This document shows, piece after piece, positions 1 through 6,164 of a stretch of 11,574 nt of DNA; the stretch's first letter is position 1, and each line of letters opens with the position of its first letter. Origin of the DNA: an uncultured bacterium (GTDB lineage: Bacteria; CSSED10-310; CALFER01); NCBI GenBank assembly GCA_937951895.1, contig CALFER010000081.1:1-11574 (forward strand), read 5' to 3'. Made by a program: the position numbers and the translations under genes. The notes beneath the pieces are model-generated. The model ran no database searches and was not told the DNA's origin. It saw nothing but the letters and a program-made list of their open reading frames with translations.

Positions 1-3
1 TCA

Positions 4-49
4 GGTGGGTCCGTTTATCGGTGATGGGTGGGTCCAAAGTTTATCGGTG
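4..49 (+). mobile_element. Possible IS21-family terminal repeats (remnant at window edge)
   Basis: Two direct repeats begin GGTGGGTCC (4-12 and 27-35), and each is followed by TTTATCGGTG (14-23 and 40-49). Tandem internal copies behind a TCAGGTGGGTCC terminus are the style of IS21-family ends. In this orientation the insertion-sequence body should extend to the right, but no istA or istB follows. If the reading is right, this is therefore a stranded end. The call rests on memory of the family pattern and on a sequence cut by the window edge. Confidence 0.35.
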
Positions 50-92
50 GTGGCAAGGTTATTCTCATTCAAGGTTACTTTCCCCGCTCATG

Positions 93-126
93 CCGCGCAA
101 TGGTCACCCCGCCTTGCGCGGTTTTT
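93..126 (+). terminator. Hairpin plus T-tract, terminator-like on the plus strand
   Basis: CCGCGCAA (93-100) pairs perfectly with TTGCGCGG (114-121) across a 13-base loop, and TTTTT (122-126) follows. This has the shape of an intrinsic terminator for plus-strand transcription arriving from the left. No plus-strand gene precedes it inside the window. The end of the minus-strand 75-residue gene overlaps the hairpin. On the minus strand no T-tract follows the stem, so it is not an obvious terminator for that operon. Confidence 0.4.
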
Positions 127-331
127 CATTATTAACCCCTCTAAGGTGATTCTTTATACTGGTAAGATTGACATATATGGACTTGTAACCCATATCCGGT
201 CTTTCGGCCATGAATGAATAAACAAGGCGCCCATTCACTGCTTTTTCAATTTCTTGAATCGGGATGCCGGAAGCGATCGCGGCCTCTCTGATCGGCAAGT
301 TCTCTATCAGATTTCTTCTCTTGAATCGCAT
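104..331 (-). CDS. Small helical DNA-binding-like protein, 75 aa, unrecognised family
   Basis: I do not recognise this protein. The chosen ATG (minus strand, 331) gives 75 residues beginning MRFKRRN. A weak GAGGCGG lies upstream, and a TTG at 382 with AAGGTGGA before it is an alternative start. Residues about 8-35 (LPIREAAIASGIPIQEIEKAV) look like a helix-turn-helix pair. A strand-like stretch and YVNLTSIKNHLRG follow, an arrangement reminiscent of short excisionase/MerR-like winged proteins, but this is inference only. The gene overlaps the end of the PC4-type gene by 25 bases in another frame, which suggests translational coupling. It is the last gene of the minus-strand operon in the window. 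The C-terminus (NNEKPRKAG) is basic and probably disordered. Confidence 0.55.
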   Translation of the reverse strand: MRFKRRNLIENLPIREAAIASGIPIQEIEKAVNGRLVYSFMAERPDMGYKSIYVNLTSIKNHLRGVNNEKPRKAG

Positions 332-600
332 TGTGCCGACCGCCTCTGAAGTGGTGGTTCTTCTTTTCCTTCGATGTAGCAATCCACCTTATCAAGAATT
401 TCCATCAATTTTGAGAAGTCCGAAAGATGCATGGTTAAACCGCGCTTTGTAGGGTGTAATTCATTCGCCATATCATCCCAAACATGATCGCGGATATCGA
501 CAAACAAGCCGCCTTGGAATCGCTTCATTGATACCATAAGCGTATATTCACCATGCTTCATCTGTCCAAAGTCAACCCGGTCTGTATTGCCCCCGCTCAT
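307..600 (-). CDS. PC4/p15-type single-stranded-DNA-binding transcriptional coactivator homologue
   Basis: This 97-residue protein carries the PC4 (transcriptional coactivator p15) core. Residues about 19-70 read YTLMVSMKRFQGG, then LFVDIRDHVWDD, then ELHPTKRGLTMHLSDFSKLMEIL. The VDIR strand and the PTKxGLxL turn followed by a C-terminal helix are the family hallmarks. Known PC4-fold proteins dimerise and bind single-stranded or melted DNA, and bacterial and phage versions are linked to replication, recombination or transcription. Here it lies ten bases behind an excisionase-type gene on a putative integrated element, so a role in element DNA metabolism or gene control is likely but inferred. 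The start at 600 is chosen because AGGGGTGATG precedes it. The upstream in-frame ATG at 696 would overlap the helix-turn-helix gene. The last 20 residues (EEPPLQRRSAQCDSREEI) are a charged tail outside the domain. Confidence 0.75.
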   Translation of the reverse strand: MSGGNTDRVDFGQMKHGEYTLMVSMKRFQGGLFVDIRDHVWDDMANELHPTKRGLTMHLSDFSKLMEILDKVDCYIEGKEEPPLQRRSAQCDSREEI

Positions 601-610
601 CTCATCACCC

Positions 611-811
611 CTAGACCGCTTCCGATACCGGCTCGCTTCTGTTTTTTTCGATGAATTTATCAAGATCCGCCTTACGATACTTGATTCGATTTCCAATCTT
701 CACATAGGGAATCTTCACCGTTCCGACACTCTTCCACCATGCCAGCGTTTTCCATGTAGTTCCAAGGTATTCCGCCGCCTCTTTTCTGCTCATCAATTCC
801 GCCTTGCTCAT
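611..811 (-). CDS. Excisionase-type helix-turn-helix protein (HTH_17 family)
   Basis: This 66-residue protein is a compact winged-helix DNA binder of the excisionase/MerR-like type. SRKEAAEYLGTTWKTLAWWKS (residues 8-28) forms the helix-turn-helix. PYVKIGNRIKYRKADLDKFIEKN (residues 35-57) gives the wing and the closing helix that are typical of this family. On integrative elements such proteins act as recombination directionality factors, bending attachment-site DNA to favour excision, and often also repress transcription. GGAAGGGG (819-826 on the minus strand) precedes the ATG at normal distance. The PC4-type gene starts 10 bases after the stop, so the two are probably co-transcribed. A perfect 11-bp inverted repeat lies upstream at 889-922 and could be its operator, although this is untested. 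It could equally be a replication-type HTH protein of a satellite. Confidence 0.75.
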   Translation of the reverse strand: MSKAELMSRKEAAEYLGTTWKTLAWWKSVGTVKIPYVKIGNRIKYRKADLDKFIEKNRSEPVSEAV

Positions 812-888
812 CTTTCATCCCCTTCCGTGTTAGTTTCATTCTGATCTTGCCTAGAACATGCGGCAACTATTAGGCAATATAAGTCCGG

Positions 889-922
889 AATGATTGGCAT
901 ATAGAGCACTCTGCCAATCATT
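889..922. repeat. Perfect 11-bp inverted repeat upstream of the excisionase-type gene
   Basis: AATGATTGGCA (889-899) and TGCCAATCATT (912-922) are exact reverse complements with a 12-base spacer. On the plus strand the right arm runs into TTTTTT (921-926), giving an intrinsic-terminator shape. On the minus strand, the direction of the local genes, the T-run precedes the hairpin as As and none follows. It lies about 27 bases after the stop of the 245-residue gene and about 78 bases before the excisionase-type ATG. It may therefore be an operator, a transcript-end hairpin, or a terminator for plus-strand readthrough. Confidence 0.7.
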
Positions 923-948
923 TTTTCAATCTGTCGCGATCGTGTCGA

Positions 949-1686
949 TTATTCCGAGTATCGCCTTATCCACTCAGTAAGGCTGAATCGAATCGTCTTT
1001 GACGTGTACCCTGTTTCTTTCCAGAACCAACTAGCAAATTCACTTTTTTTCAATCCCGGATTTTCTGCTTTCTTCCGTTTCCATAGCTCAATGCAAGCTC
1101 TCCTTTTCGCGTCTGCTTCACTTCGCTTTCTCGCGTCTTCTCCGGACTTCATCCGCTTGTCTGTCCCGTTTCTCATTCGCGCCCCTGTTCTGGCGTTCGG
1201 ATTGTGAAGAAATAGCAATTCATCGAATAAAGAATGTATTGCATGATAGCTCGAGTACCATAGGTATAAAATCAGATCCAAGTTTTTCAAGATAGAATCT
1301 CTATCAATCCGGCCTCTACTGGTTTCTTTCAGGAATCGTTCTTGAATAACATTGATCACCTGTGGAACGCCCCGCAACCATTCAACTTTTCTGATTATTT
1401 GAAGTGCATTTATCTGATTCAAGCTCATATCCGGATGTTTTTTTTCATAATCTATATCTCTTATCATTTCAACCTTATCAATGAAGCTCATTGGTTCGTT
1501 TTTCAAAATGATTTTCCATATTCTCTTGAACCGCTTAACATCCAATTCAATCAACTTCCTGAATTGATCAAGCCCTTGATCATACCTGCTTTCGTCTATT
1601 TCCATTGCCCCTATCATGCCGATTCTTTTCTCTCTTGATTCATCCGGGTGTAAATATAGAAACTCAGTCTTTTTTGGTTTCATCAT
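949..1686 (-). CDS. Uncharacterised element protein, 245 aa, with basic linker and C-terminal HTH-like region
   Basis: I do not recognise a family. The start at 1686 is chosen because GAAGGGG lies nine bases upstream; a TTG at 1704 is possible but would overlap that Shine-Dalgarno. The gene overlaps the integrase end by 23 bases, which suggests coupled translation. Residues about 35-160 are predicted mostly helical and rich in Ile, Leu and charged residues, without a signal peptide or membrane segment. Residues about 165-197 form a strongly basic low-complexity linker (RTGARMRNGTDKRMKSGEDARKR). Residues about 198-242 (RACIELWKRKKAENP, FASWFWKETGYTSKTIRFSLTEWIRR) look like a C-terminal helix-turn-helix module. 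A DNA-binding accessory protein of the integrase is a reasonable inference but not demonstrated. The reading frame is intact across its length. Confidence 0.65.
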   Translation of the reverse strand: MMKPKKTEFLYLHPDESREKRIGMIGAMEIDESRYDQGLDQFRKLIELDVKRFKRIWKIILKNEPMSFIDKVEMIRDIDYEKKHPDMSLNQINALQIIRKVEWLRGVPQVINVIQERFLKETSRGRIDRDSILKNLDLILYLWYSSYHAIHSLFDELLFLHNPNARTGARMRNGTDKRMKSGEDARKRSEADAKRRACIELWKRKKAENPGLKKSEFASWFWKETGYTSKTIRFSLTEWIRRYSE

Positions 1687-2851
1687 TGCCTGTAGCCCCT
1701 TCAATCATGCCCTTGATCGCTCTGTTCACGCTCACCCGTACAGGATCTAAATTCAACCTTGCATAAATCGCTGTCGTACTCTGGTTTTTATGGCCTAAAC
1801 TCTTGCCTATCACCGGCAAGCTTGCGCCCGTCGCGGCTTGCCAGCTTCCTAATGTGCGCCGCAAGTCATGAATCCGAAGGTTCTCTATTCCGGCCCTTGC
1901 CAGTAAATCACTCCATGCCGTCTTAGGTTCTGTTACGTGGCCCGTTTTTCCGCGTGAAGGGAAGACATAAGGCGACCTTCCACCGATCGCTTCAAGGCGC
2001 CGTCTCAAGATCGCGATCGCTTCATCAGACAAGATCACCCTCATAAGATCCCCGCTTTTCGATTCATCGCTCTGAACTGTCCACACGCCGCCGTCAATAT
2101 CAAGATCATTCCACTTCATTGACTGCACGTTCCCGCGCCGCGCCCCTGTGAACAGCGCCAACGTGAAAAAGTCCCTCATATCCGGCGCCGTCTGCTTGCT
2201 TTCCAGGGCATCGAAGAAACGCTTCAATTCGTCGGCACTCATAAAGCGTTCTCTGCTTTTTTCTCTGAACATCCGGACGCCTAACCCCGGATTGCCCCCC
2301 TCAAAGTATCCGTTCTTCAATCCATAATTGAAGACAGACTTAACCAGCGCAAGCATCCTGTTTGCGATCGTCTTACCGGATTCATCGCCTATTCGATTAT
2401 GCAGTTTAGTCAAAAGATCCGTGCTGATTTCCGATAGTTCCCTTGTGCCAAGACCCCGCAAGTGAACCCGAAAGATGCACTCATCATCCCGTGTTCGCTT
2501 TTTGTGCGGTCTTGAGTGCAGATCCATAAACAGATCATAGAGTGCTTTGAACGTCATTCCGTGAATCGGTTTCTTTTCCGTAGGATCTTCACCCCGCGCA
2601 ATGTCGCCTGATAACTCAGCACATCGCGCCCGCGCCTGATAAACTGTCATTTCAGGGAATGTTTCAAGCTTTATCCATCGCACACGCCCGGCAACCTTTC
2701 GCACATAATAGAAGGTTTTCCGGCCTGTCGGATATATCCGGACTCTCAGGAATCGGTTTTCAGTGTCCCTGATATCCATAAAGCCTTTCGTCGGCAACCC
2801 GATCGATTCAAGAAATTTCTTCGTAAGATTCGCTGATTCTGTTTCGCTCAT
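1664..2851 (-). CDS. int: P4-type tyrosine integrase (site-specific recombinase)
   Basis: This 395-residue tyrosine recombinase would integrate and excise the element at its attachment sites. The N-terminal part (residues about 20-95) matches the arm-binding domain of P4-like integrases, with FLRVRIYPTGRKTFYYVRKV and TVYQARARCAELSGDIARGEDP. A core-binding SAM-like domain follows at about 98-180. The catalytic set is complete: Arg238 in TGARRGN, Lys265 in ESKSGD, His328 and Arg331 in RIHDLRRT, His354 in SLGHKNQ, and Tyr363 in TTAIYARL. Length is normal for the family and the frame is intact, so it may be active. The ATG at 2851 is preferred over the TTG at 2872 because GAGGGCGGGGG lies directly before it. 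The gene begins about 200 bases from the 3' end of tRNA-Thr and is transcribed in the same direction as the tRNA, the usual layout of a tRNA-targeted island. Confidence 0.93.
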   Translation of the reverse strand: MSETESANLTKKFLESIGLPTKGFMDIRDTENRFLRVRIYPTGRKTFYYVRKVAGRVRWIKLETFPEMTVYQARARCAELSGDIARGEDPTEKKPIHGMTFKALYDLFMDLHSRPHKKRTRDDECIFRVHLRGLGTRELSEISTDLLTKLHNRIGDESGKTIANRMLALVKSVFNYGLKNGYFEGGNPGLGVRMFREKSRERFMSADELKRFFDALESKQTAPDMRDFFTLALFTGARRGNVQSMKWNDLDIDGGVWTVQSDESKSGDLMRVILSDEAIAILRRRLEAIGGRSPYVFPSRGKTGHVTEPKTAWSDLLARAGIENLRIHDLRRTLGSWQAATGASLPVIGKSLGHKNQSTTAIYARLNLDPVRVSVNRAIKGMIEGATGNDETKKD

Positions 2852-2873
2852 TGCCCCCGCCCTCTCAGTCAAT

Positions 2874-2939
2874 ATCTAACCTTCATCTAACCCGCTCATC
2901 TAACCCCGGCCCCGGTTTTCATCTAACCTATATCTAACC
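2874..2939 (-). promoter_or_regulatory. Five phased GGTTAGAT repeats in the integrase leader
   Basis: The plus strand shows ATCTAACC at 2874-2881, 2885-2892, 2898-2905, 2921-2928 and 2932-2939; on the minus strand this reads GGTTAGAT. Start-to-start distances are 11, 13, 23 and 11 bases, close to one or two helical turns, so all copies face nearly the same side of the DNA. They lie between the integrase start (2851) and its candidate promoter (2966-2994). Likely roles are arm-type integrase sites, excisionase sites or an autoregulatory operator. The repeats are seen directly; the binding protein is inference. Confidence 0.75.
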
Positions 2940-2965
2940 TCAAGGCCCATCTTCCACCATAACTA

Positions 2966-2994
2966 ACTATAATTGACCAATAGAGCATCCGCAA
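2966..2994 (-). promoter_or_regulatory. Candidate integrase promoter
   Basis: On the minus strand TTGCGG (2989-2994) is followed, after 17 bases, by TATAGT (2966-2971). The -10 is good and the -35 is weak (first three bases only). Transcription would start near 2959 and run through the GGTTAGAT repeats into int. The weak -35 suggests dependence on an activator, or that readthrough from the tRNA promoter contributes. Confidence 0.4.
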
Positions 2995-3047
2995 GTCTTT
3001 GCCCCGGAAAGCCTTGTTTTATAGTGTTTTTCTATGATTTTCTTGAA

Positions 3048-3075
3048 AGCCAACGAGGGGACTTGAACCCCTGAC
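3048..3075 (-). other. Predicted attachment site at the tRNA-Thr 3' end
   Basis: The 3' end of tRNA-Thr (T-arm and acceptor strand) borders the integrase side of the element, which is the preferred target of P4-type integrases. The tRNA is complete here, so this copy would be the one that rebuilds the gene. I searched bases 1-1000 by eye for a second copy of the acceptor/T-arm sequence and found none. The core boundaries are therefore undefined and the other end is presumably to the left of the window. Confidence 0.45.
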
Positions 3076-3120
3076 CTGCTGATTACGAATCAGCTGCTCT
3101 ACCGACTGAGCTACGTTGGC
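3048..3120 (-). tRNA. tRNA-Thr (anticodon CGT)
   Basis: The minus strand folds into a complete cloverleaf. The acceptor arms are GCCAACG and CGTTGGC with a T discriminator at 3048. The D-stem is GCTC/GAGC, and the anticodon stem GCTGA/TCAGC encloses the loop TTCGTAA (anticodon CGT, decoding ACG). The T-stem AGGGG/CCCCT encloses TTCAAGT. CCA is not encoded. It has its own promoter at 3147-3175. The tRNA lies between host genes and the putative mobile element and appears intact. Confidence 0.95.
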
Positions 3121-3146
3121 ACCCGCTGCCAAAACAGCAGCCCATA

Positions 3147-3175
3147 TTCATACCCATTTGCCTCCACACAGTCAA
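3147..3175 (-). promoter_or_regulatory. Promoter of tRNA-Thr
   Basis: On the minus strand TTGACT (3170-3175, five of six consensus bases) is separated by 17 bases from TATGAA (3147-3152, four of six). Transcription would begin near 3140, about 20 bases before the mature tRNA 5' end at 3120. The promoter lies on the host side, so integration at the tRNA 3' end leaves it in place. Confidence 0.7.
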
Positions 3176-3196
3176 GCCCTATTTTCCCCCCCGCGT

Positions 3197-4456
3197 TCAC
3201 TCGATCCAATTCACTCTCACACTGTCCCATCCCCCCCATACCGCTGACAGATCCGGCGTCAGTATCACACCGAAAAACCCACACGAACCACTCCCGATTC
3301 CCTCCGGCCACTCAAGCCCCTCAATGATCGATACAACGGTCTCCCCCGGCAAAAACCCCGGATTCCCCTCCTGATACGAATCATACTCCATCGAAAACGA
3401 CGGCCCGAAAAAATACTGTCCGGCATACTCAATCACCACATGCAACGGATATCCGTCCACTGCAACACCCTGCGCATTGCAGACCACGGCATCTAAATGC
3501 CATCGGATGCCCGGCACCAGCACCCCGACATTGCTCACCAGACGCACTCCGGATGCATCACACCCCGCAGCTGTCGGAGAAGGCACCGGAGTCGGCTCGG
3601 GCGGATTGGTCGGCAAAGGCGTCGGCGTCATCATCTGAACCGACTGAGTCAGCATGTCAATGTCCAGATCCGACGTCGATCGATGATGCTGCATGGTCGC
3701 ATGCGAGAAAAACACATCGGGACACCAGCCGGTTTCCACCTCACAATCCTCAACTCCCCCAAGAAACAACACCGGATTGTTCGCACAGATCGTGAACGTC
3801 TCATAATCCTGCATGAATAGCAGCCCATTTACATCCGTTTCGAGCTCAGCCGTACCATACGCCGCCCACTGCTGCTCCAGATCAAAAATGTCCAGCGCAT
3901 TGCGGACCCATACTCCCAGATTCTGCTCCCAACCCATCCCGGGCGGGATCCCCGACCGCATCGATTCCAGATACGGATCAAAACAGAATTCGATCCGAAA
4001 CCCGCCCGCTATGTACCCGTTCCCCCAGAAACAACTGTCAAGGTCACATTCAATCCGGTAATACACAGGATTCAACGTCAACTCGTCCAGCCACCATTCC
4101 CCGCTGATAGACCCATCACCATAGCATTCCAGCTCCTCAATAGCAGTCTCACACGTACAATCCGCGTAACCACCACCTCGCCGCATGCTGAACCGCTTCA
4201 CCCGGATCAGTTCTCCGCTGATCGGATGATACTTTGCCTCGCTCCCCTGATACGTCCAATTCCCGCTCCCATACAGATTGACGATGATGTTCGCAGGAGA
4301 TACCGCTCCATAAACATCAAACTGCCCCAGCACAAACGTGTGGACATCCACATCGGACTCAAACTGATCGCCTGTCGTCCACGCCAGTGTCCGCCCCGCC
4401 TCGAACCAGACAACCAGAAGGAGCACAAACAGCAGTAAATCTCGCCTGATACGCAT
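3197..4456 (-). CDS. Secreted Cys-rich protein with Pro/Thr linker and C-terminal GQYFF domain
   Basis: I do not recognise a named family. The start at 4456 (MRIRRDLL) is chosen because AAAGGAG ends six bases before it but touches the other ATG at 4462. A signal peptide is clear: RIRR, then LLLFVLLLVVWF, then cleavage near RTLA. The mature N-terminal part (about 28-275) has many cysteines, including CTC, three more around residues 137-158, and C..C near 238-245, suggesting disulfides in an extracytoplasmic protein. A linker (about 277-297, TPTPLPTNPPEPTPVPSPT) joins a C-terminal domain of about 120 residues carrying CDASGVRL, VVCN, AGQYFFGPSFS, LPGETV and EWPEG. The protein encoded at 6165-7106 ends in the same domain. 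The gene is divergent from the deaminase gene. Function is unknown; an export, surface-display or recognition role for the shared domain is only a guess. Confidence 0.85.
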   Translation of the reverse strand: MRIRRDLLLFVLLLVVWFEAGRTLAWTTGDQFESDVDVHTFVLGQFDVYGAVSPANIIVNLYGSGNWTYQGSEAKYHPISGELIRVKRFSMRRGGGYADCTCETAIEELECYGDGSISGEWWLDELTLNPVYYRIECDLDSCFWGNGYIAGGFRIEFCFDPYLESMRSGIPPGMGWEQNLGVWVRNALDIFDLEQQWAAYGTAELETDVNGLLFMQDYETFTICANNPVLFLGGVEDCEVETGWCPDVFFSHATMQHHRSTSDLDIDMLTQSVQMMTPTPLPTNPPEPTPVPSPTAAGCDASGVRLVSNVGVLVPGIRWHLDAVVCNAQGVAVDGYPLHVVIEYAGQYFFGPSFSMEYDSYQEGNPGFLPGETVVSIIEGLEWPEGIGSGSCGFFGVILTPDLSAVWGGWDSVRVNWIE

Positions 4457-4484
4457 GTCCATCTCCTTTCACCGTCAATTCCAA

Positions 4485-4511
4485 TCTGTATGATCGCACC
4501 GGATTTGTCAA
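4485..4511 (-). promoter_or_regulatory. Candidate promoter of the minus-strand secreted-protein gene
   Basis: On the minus strand TTGACA (4506-4511) is a perfect -35. The best -10, TACAGA (4485-4490), is weak and has a short 15-base spacer. The -35 overlaps the plus-strand TTGTCA at 4505-4510, so the two divergent promoters would share essentially one -35 site. Confidence 0.4.
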
Positions 4512-4533
4512 ATGCCCCGATCCGCTCTACACT
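4505..4533 (+). promoter_or_regulatory. Candidate promoter of the deaminase gene
   Basis: TTGTCA (4505-4510, five of six) is followed after 17 bases by TACACT (4528-4533, four of six). Transcription would start near 4540, leaving a leader of about 37 bases before the ATG at 4577. Confidence 0.55.
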
Positions 4534-4576
4534 GTTCACTGCCGGATTCTTCAACACTGATCCAAACGAGGTCTCC

Positions 4577-5905
4577 ATGAACGATCTGCTCATCCATGAC
4601 TGCACGCTGCTCGATACCTCTTCCAGTCGCGTCACGCTGATTCCTCACCAGGATATCCTCATCGCCTCGCAACGGATCACCCGCATCGCAAACTCCGAAC
4701 CGCTGCAACCGGATCAGGCAACTGAAACGATCGATGCCCGAGGCACGCTCGCCATGCCGGGACTCATCAACACCCACGCCCATGTCCCCATGGTCATTTT
4801 CCGCGGTCTCGCCGAAGACGTCGATCTCGACACATGGTTCAACGACTACATGTGGCCGCTCGAGCAGAACCTCCAGCCGGAGGACGTCTACTGGGGTATG
4901 CTCCTGGGACTGGTCGAAATGATCGAAGCAGGAGTCACTACAGTTGCCGATCACTACTTTTTCATGGATCGCGCCGCGCAGGCCGTCGAGGAAACCGGGG
5001 TTCGGGCGGCATTGGGCTGGGCGGTTTTCGGAAGTCAGGGTGAGGAGGGGCTGAACCGCTCCGCGGAGTTCGTCGCCGAATTCCAGGGCGCGGCAAAGGG
5101 CCGGATCACGACATGGATGGCTCCCCACGCCCCCTATACGTGTTCACCCGAGTTCCTCTCGGCCTGCGCGCACACTGCCTCGCAACTGAATACCGGAATC
5201 CATATCCATGCCTCCGAAACCCGCGTACAAACCGACGCCAGTCTCAGGAAATTCGGAAAAACCCCGATCGAGATTCTCCGCGATACCGGCATCCTCGATC
5301 GCCAAACCATCATCGCGCACGGTTGCGGGATCACGGAATCCGATATCGATATCCTCAAAAATCACCCCTGCGGGATCGCACACGCCCCGAAAACCTATCT
5401 GAAACTGGCCATGGGAATCGCTCCGGTCACGCGTCTCATCGCGGAAGGCATTCCCGTGGGCCTCGCGACGGACGGCGCTGTCAGCAACAATTCACTCGAT
5501 ATCTGGGAAAGCATGCGACTGACGGCCCTGTGCCAGAAGCATGAATCCCATCGACCGGAATCCATGTCGCTCGCCGAAACGCTGCATCTCGCGCTGAACG
5601 GAAGCGCACGAACTCTGGCAATGGCGGATTGCATCGGCCAACTCGAACCGGGCTATCACGCGGACATCATCCTGATCGACATGAATGGTACGCATATGCA
5701 ACCAATTCATAATATTGCAGCCAATCTGGTCTACTCGGCGCGCGCCTCCGATGTCAAGACGGTGATCATCGACGGACGCGTGATCATGCGTGACCGTGTG
5801 ATCCTGACGGTGGACAAACACGAGATCATCCGGCGGGTCAACATGTCGATGGAACGCCTGGCGCGACGATTTCCCGAGAAGCGCATCCAGACCTATCGCC
5901 CGTGA
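4577..5905 (+). CDS. mtaD: 5'-methylthioadenosine/S-adenosylhomocysteine deaminase-type amidohydrolase
   Basis: This 442-residue cytoplasmic amidohydrolase belongs to the MtaD/TrzA/AtzA group of the metal-dependent amidohydrolase superfamily, whose usual reaction is deamination of 5'-methylthioadenosine or S-adenosylhomocysteine to the inosine derivative. Metal ligands are visible: His67 and His69 in INTHAHVPM, His211 with Glu214 in HIHASETR, His248 in IIAHG and Asp299 in ATDGAVSNNSLD. PHAPYTCS (His184) is the substrate-binding loop typical of SAH/MTA deaminases. The small composite beta-domain is split between the first 55 residues and the C-terminal part (ADIILIDMNG to VIIDGRVIM), as expected. 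GAGG lies five bases before the chosen ATG; an in-frame ATG at 4490 would add 29 residues that do not fit the family and would include the promoter. Related guanine or triazine hydrolases are alternatives. Secreted-protein paralogues flank it, with no obvious functional link. Confidence 0.85.
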   Translation: MNDLLIHDCTLLDTSSSRVTLIPHQDILIASQRITRIANSEPLQPDQATETIDARGTLAMPGLINTHAHVPMVIFRGLAEDVDLDTWFNDYMWPLEQNLQPEDVYWGMLLGLVEMIEAGVTTVADHYFFMDRAAQAVEETGVRAALGWAVFGSQGEEGLNRSAEFVAEFQGAAKGRITTWMAPHAPYTCSPEFLSACAHTASQLNTGIHIHASETRVQTDASLRKFGKTPIEILRDTGILDRQTIIAHGCGITESDIDILKNHPCGIAHAPKTYLKLAMGIAPVTRLIAEGIPVGLATDGAVSNNSLDIWESMRLTALCQKHESHRPESMSLAETLHLALNGSARTLAMADCIGQLEPGYHADIILIDMNGTHMQPIHNIAANLVYSARASDVKTVIIDGRVIMRDRVILTVDKHEIIRRVNMSMERLARRFPEKRIQTYRP

Positions 5906-6164
5906 TCGCTCCGGATACCAGGAATGTAAAATGAGCGATGGGCCGCAGCGACGGGCCTGGATGAACAACTCGAACATCGGACAGAGGACAACGGGTCCGG
6001 GCGAACTGAACCGCGAATTACACCTCATAGGATCATCTCTGAGTAAAAATGTAATTTCAACGATTGCAACTGAGCGCTTCATCCTCGAAAAGCCTTGATT
6101 CCCCTGATCGATACGATTGGTACGCATCTTGCCTTCCTTCCTGTCAGAGAAAGGAGGTTTTCTC

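Noticed and set aside
2874..2939. CRISPR-like array
   Set aside because: The repeated unit is only 8 bases, spacing is irregular and no cas genes are present. Regulatory or integrase binding sites fit better.
3125..3140. GCTGC/GCAGC hairpin just before tRNA-Thr as terminator of the secreted-protein gene
   Set aside because: Only five base pairs, no T-tract on the minus strand, and it lies between the tRNA promoter and the tRNA.
6016..6056. AATTACA ... TGTAATT inverted repeat
   Set aside because: Seven-base AT-rich arms 27 bases apart are easily due to chance and no promoter or terminator feature adjoins them.
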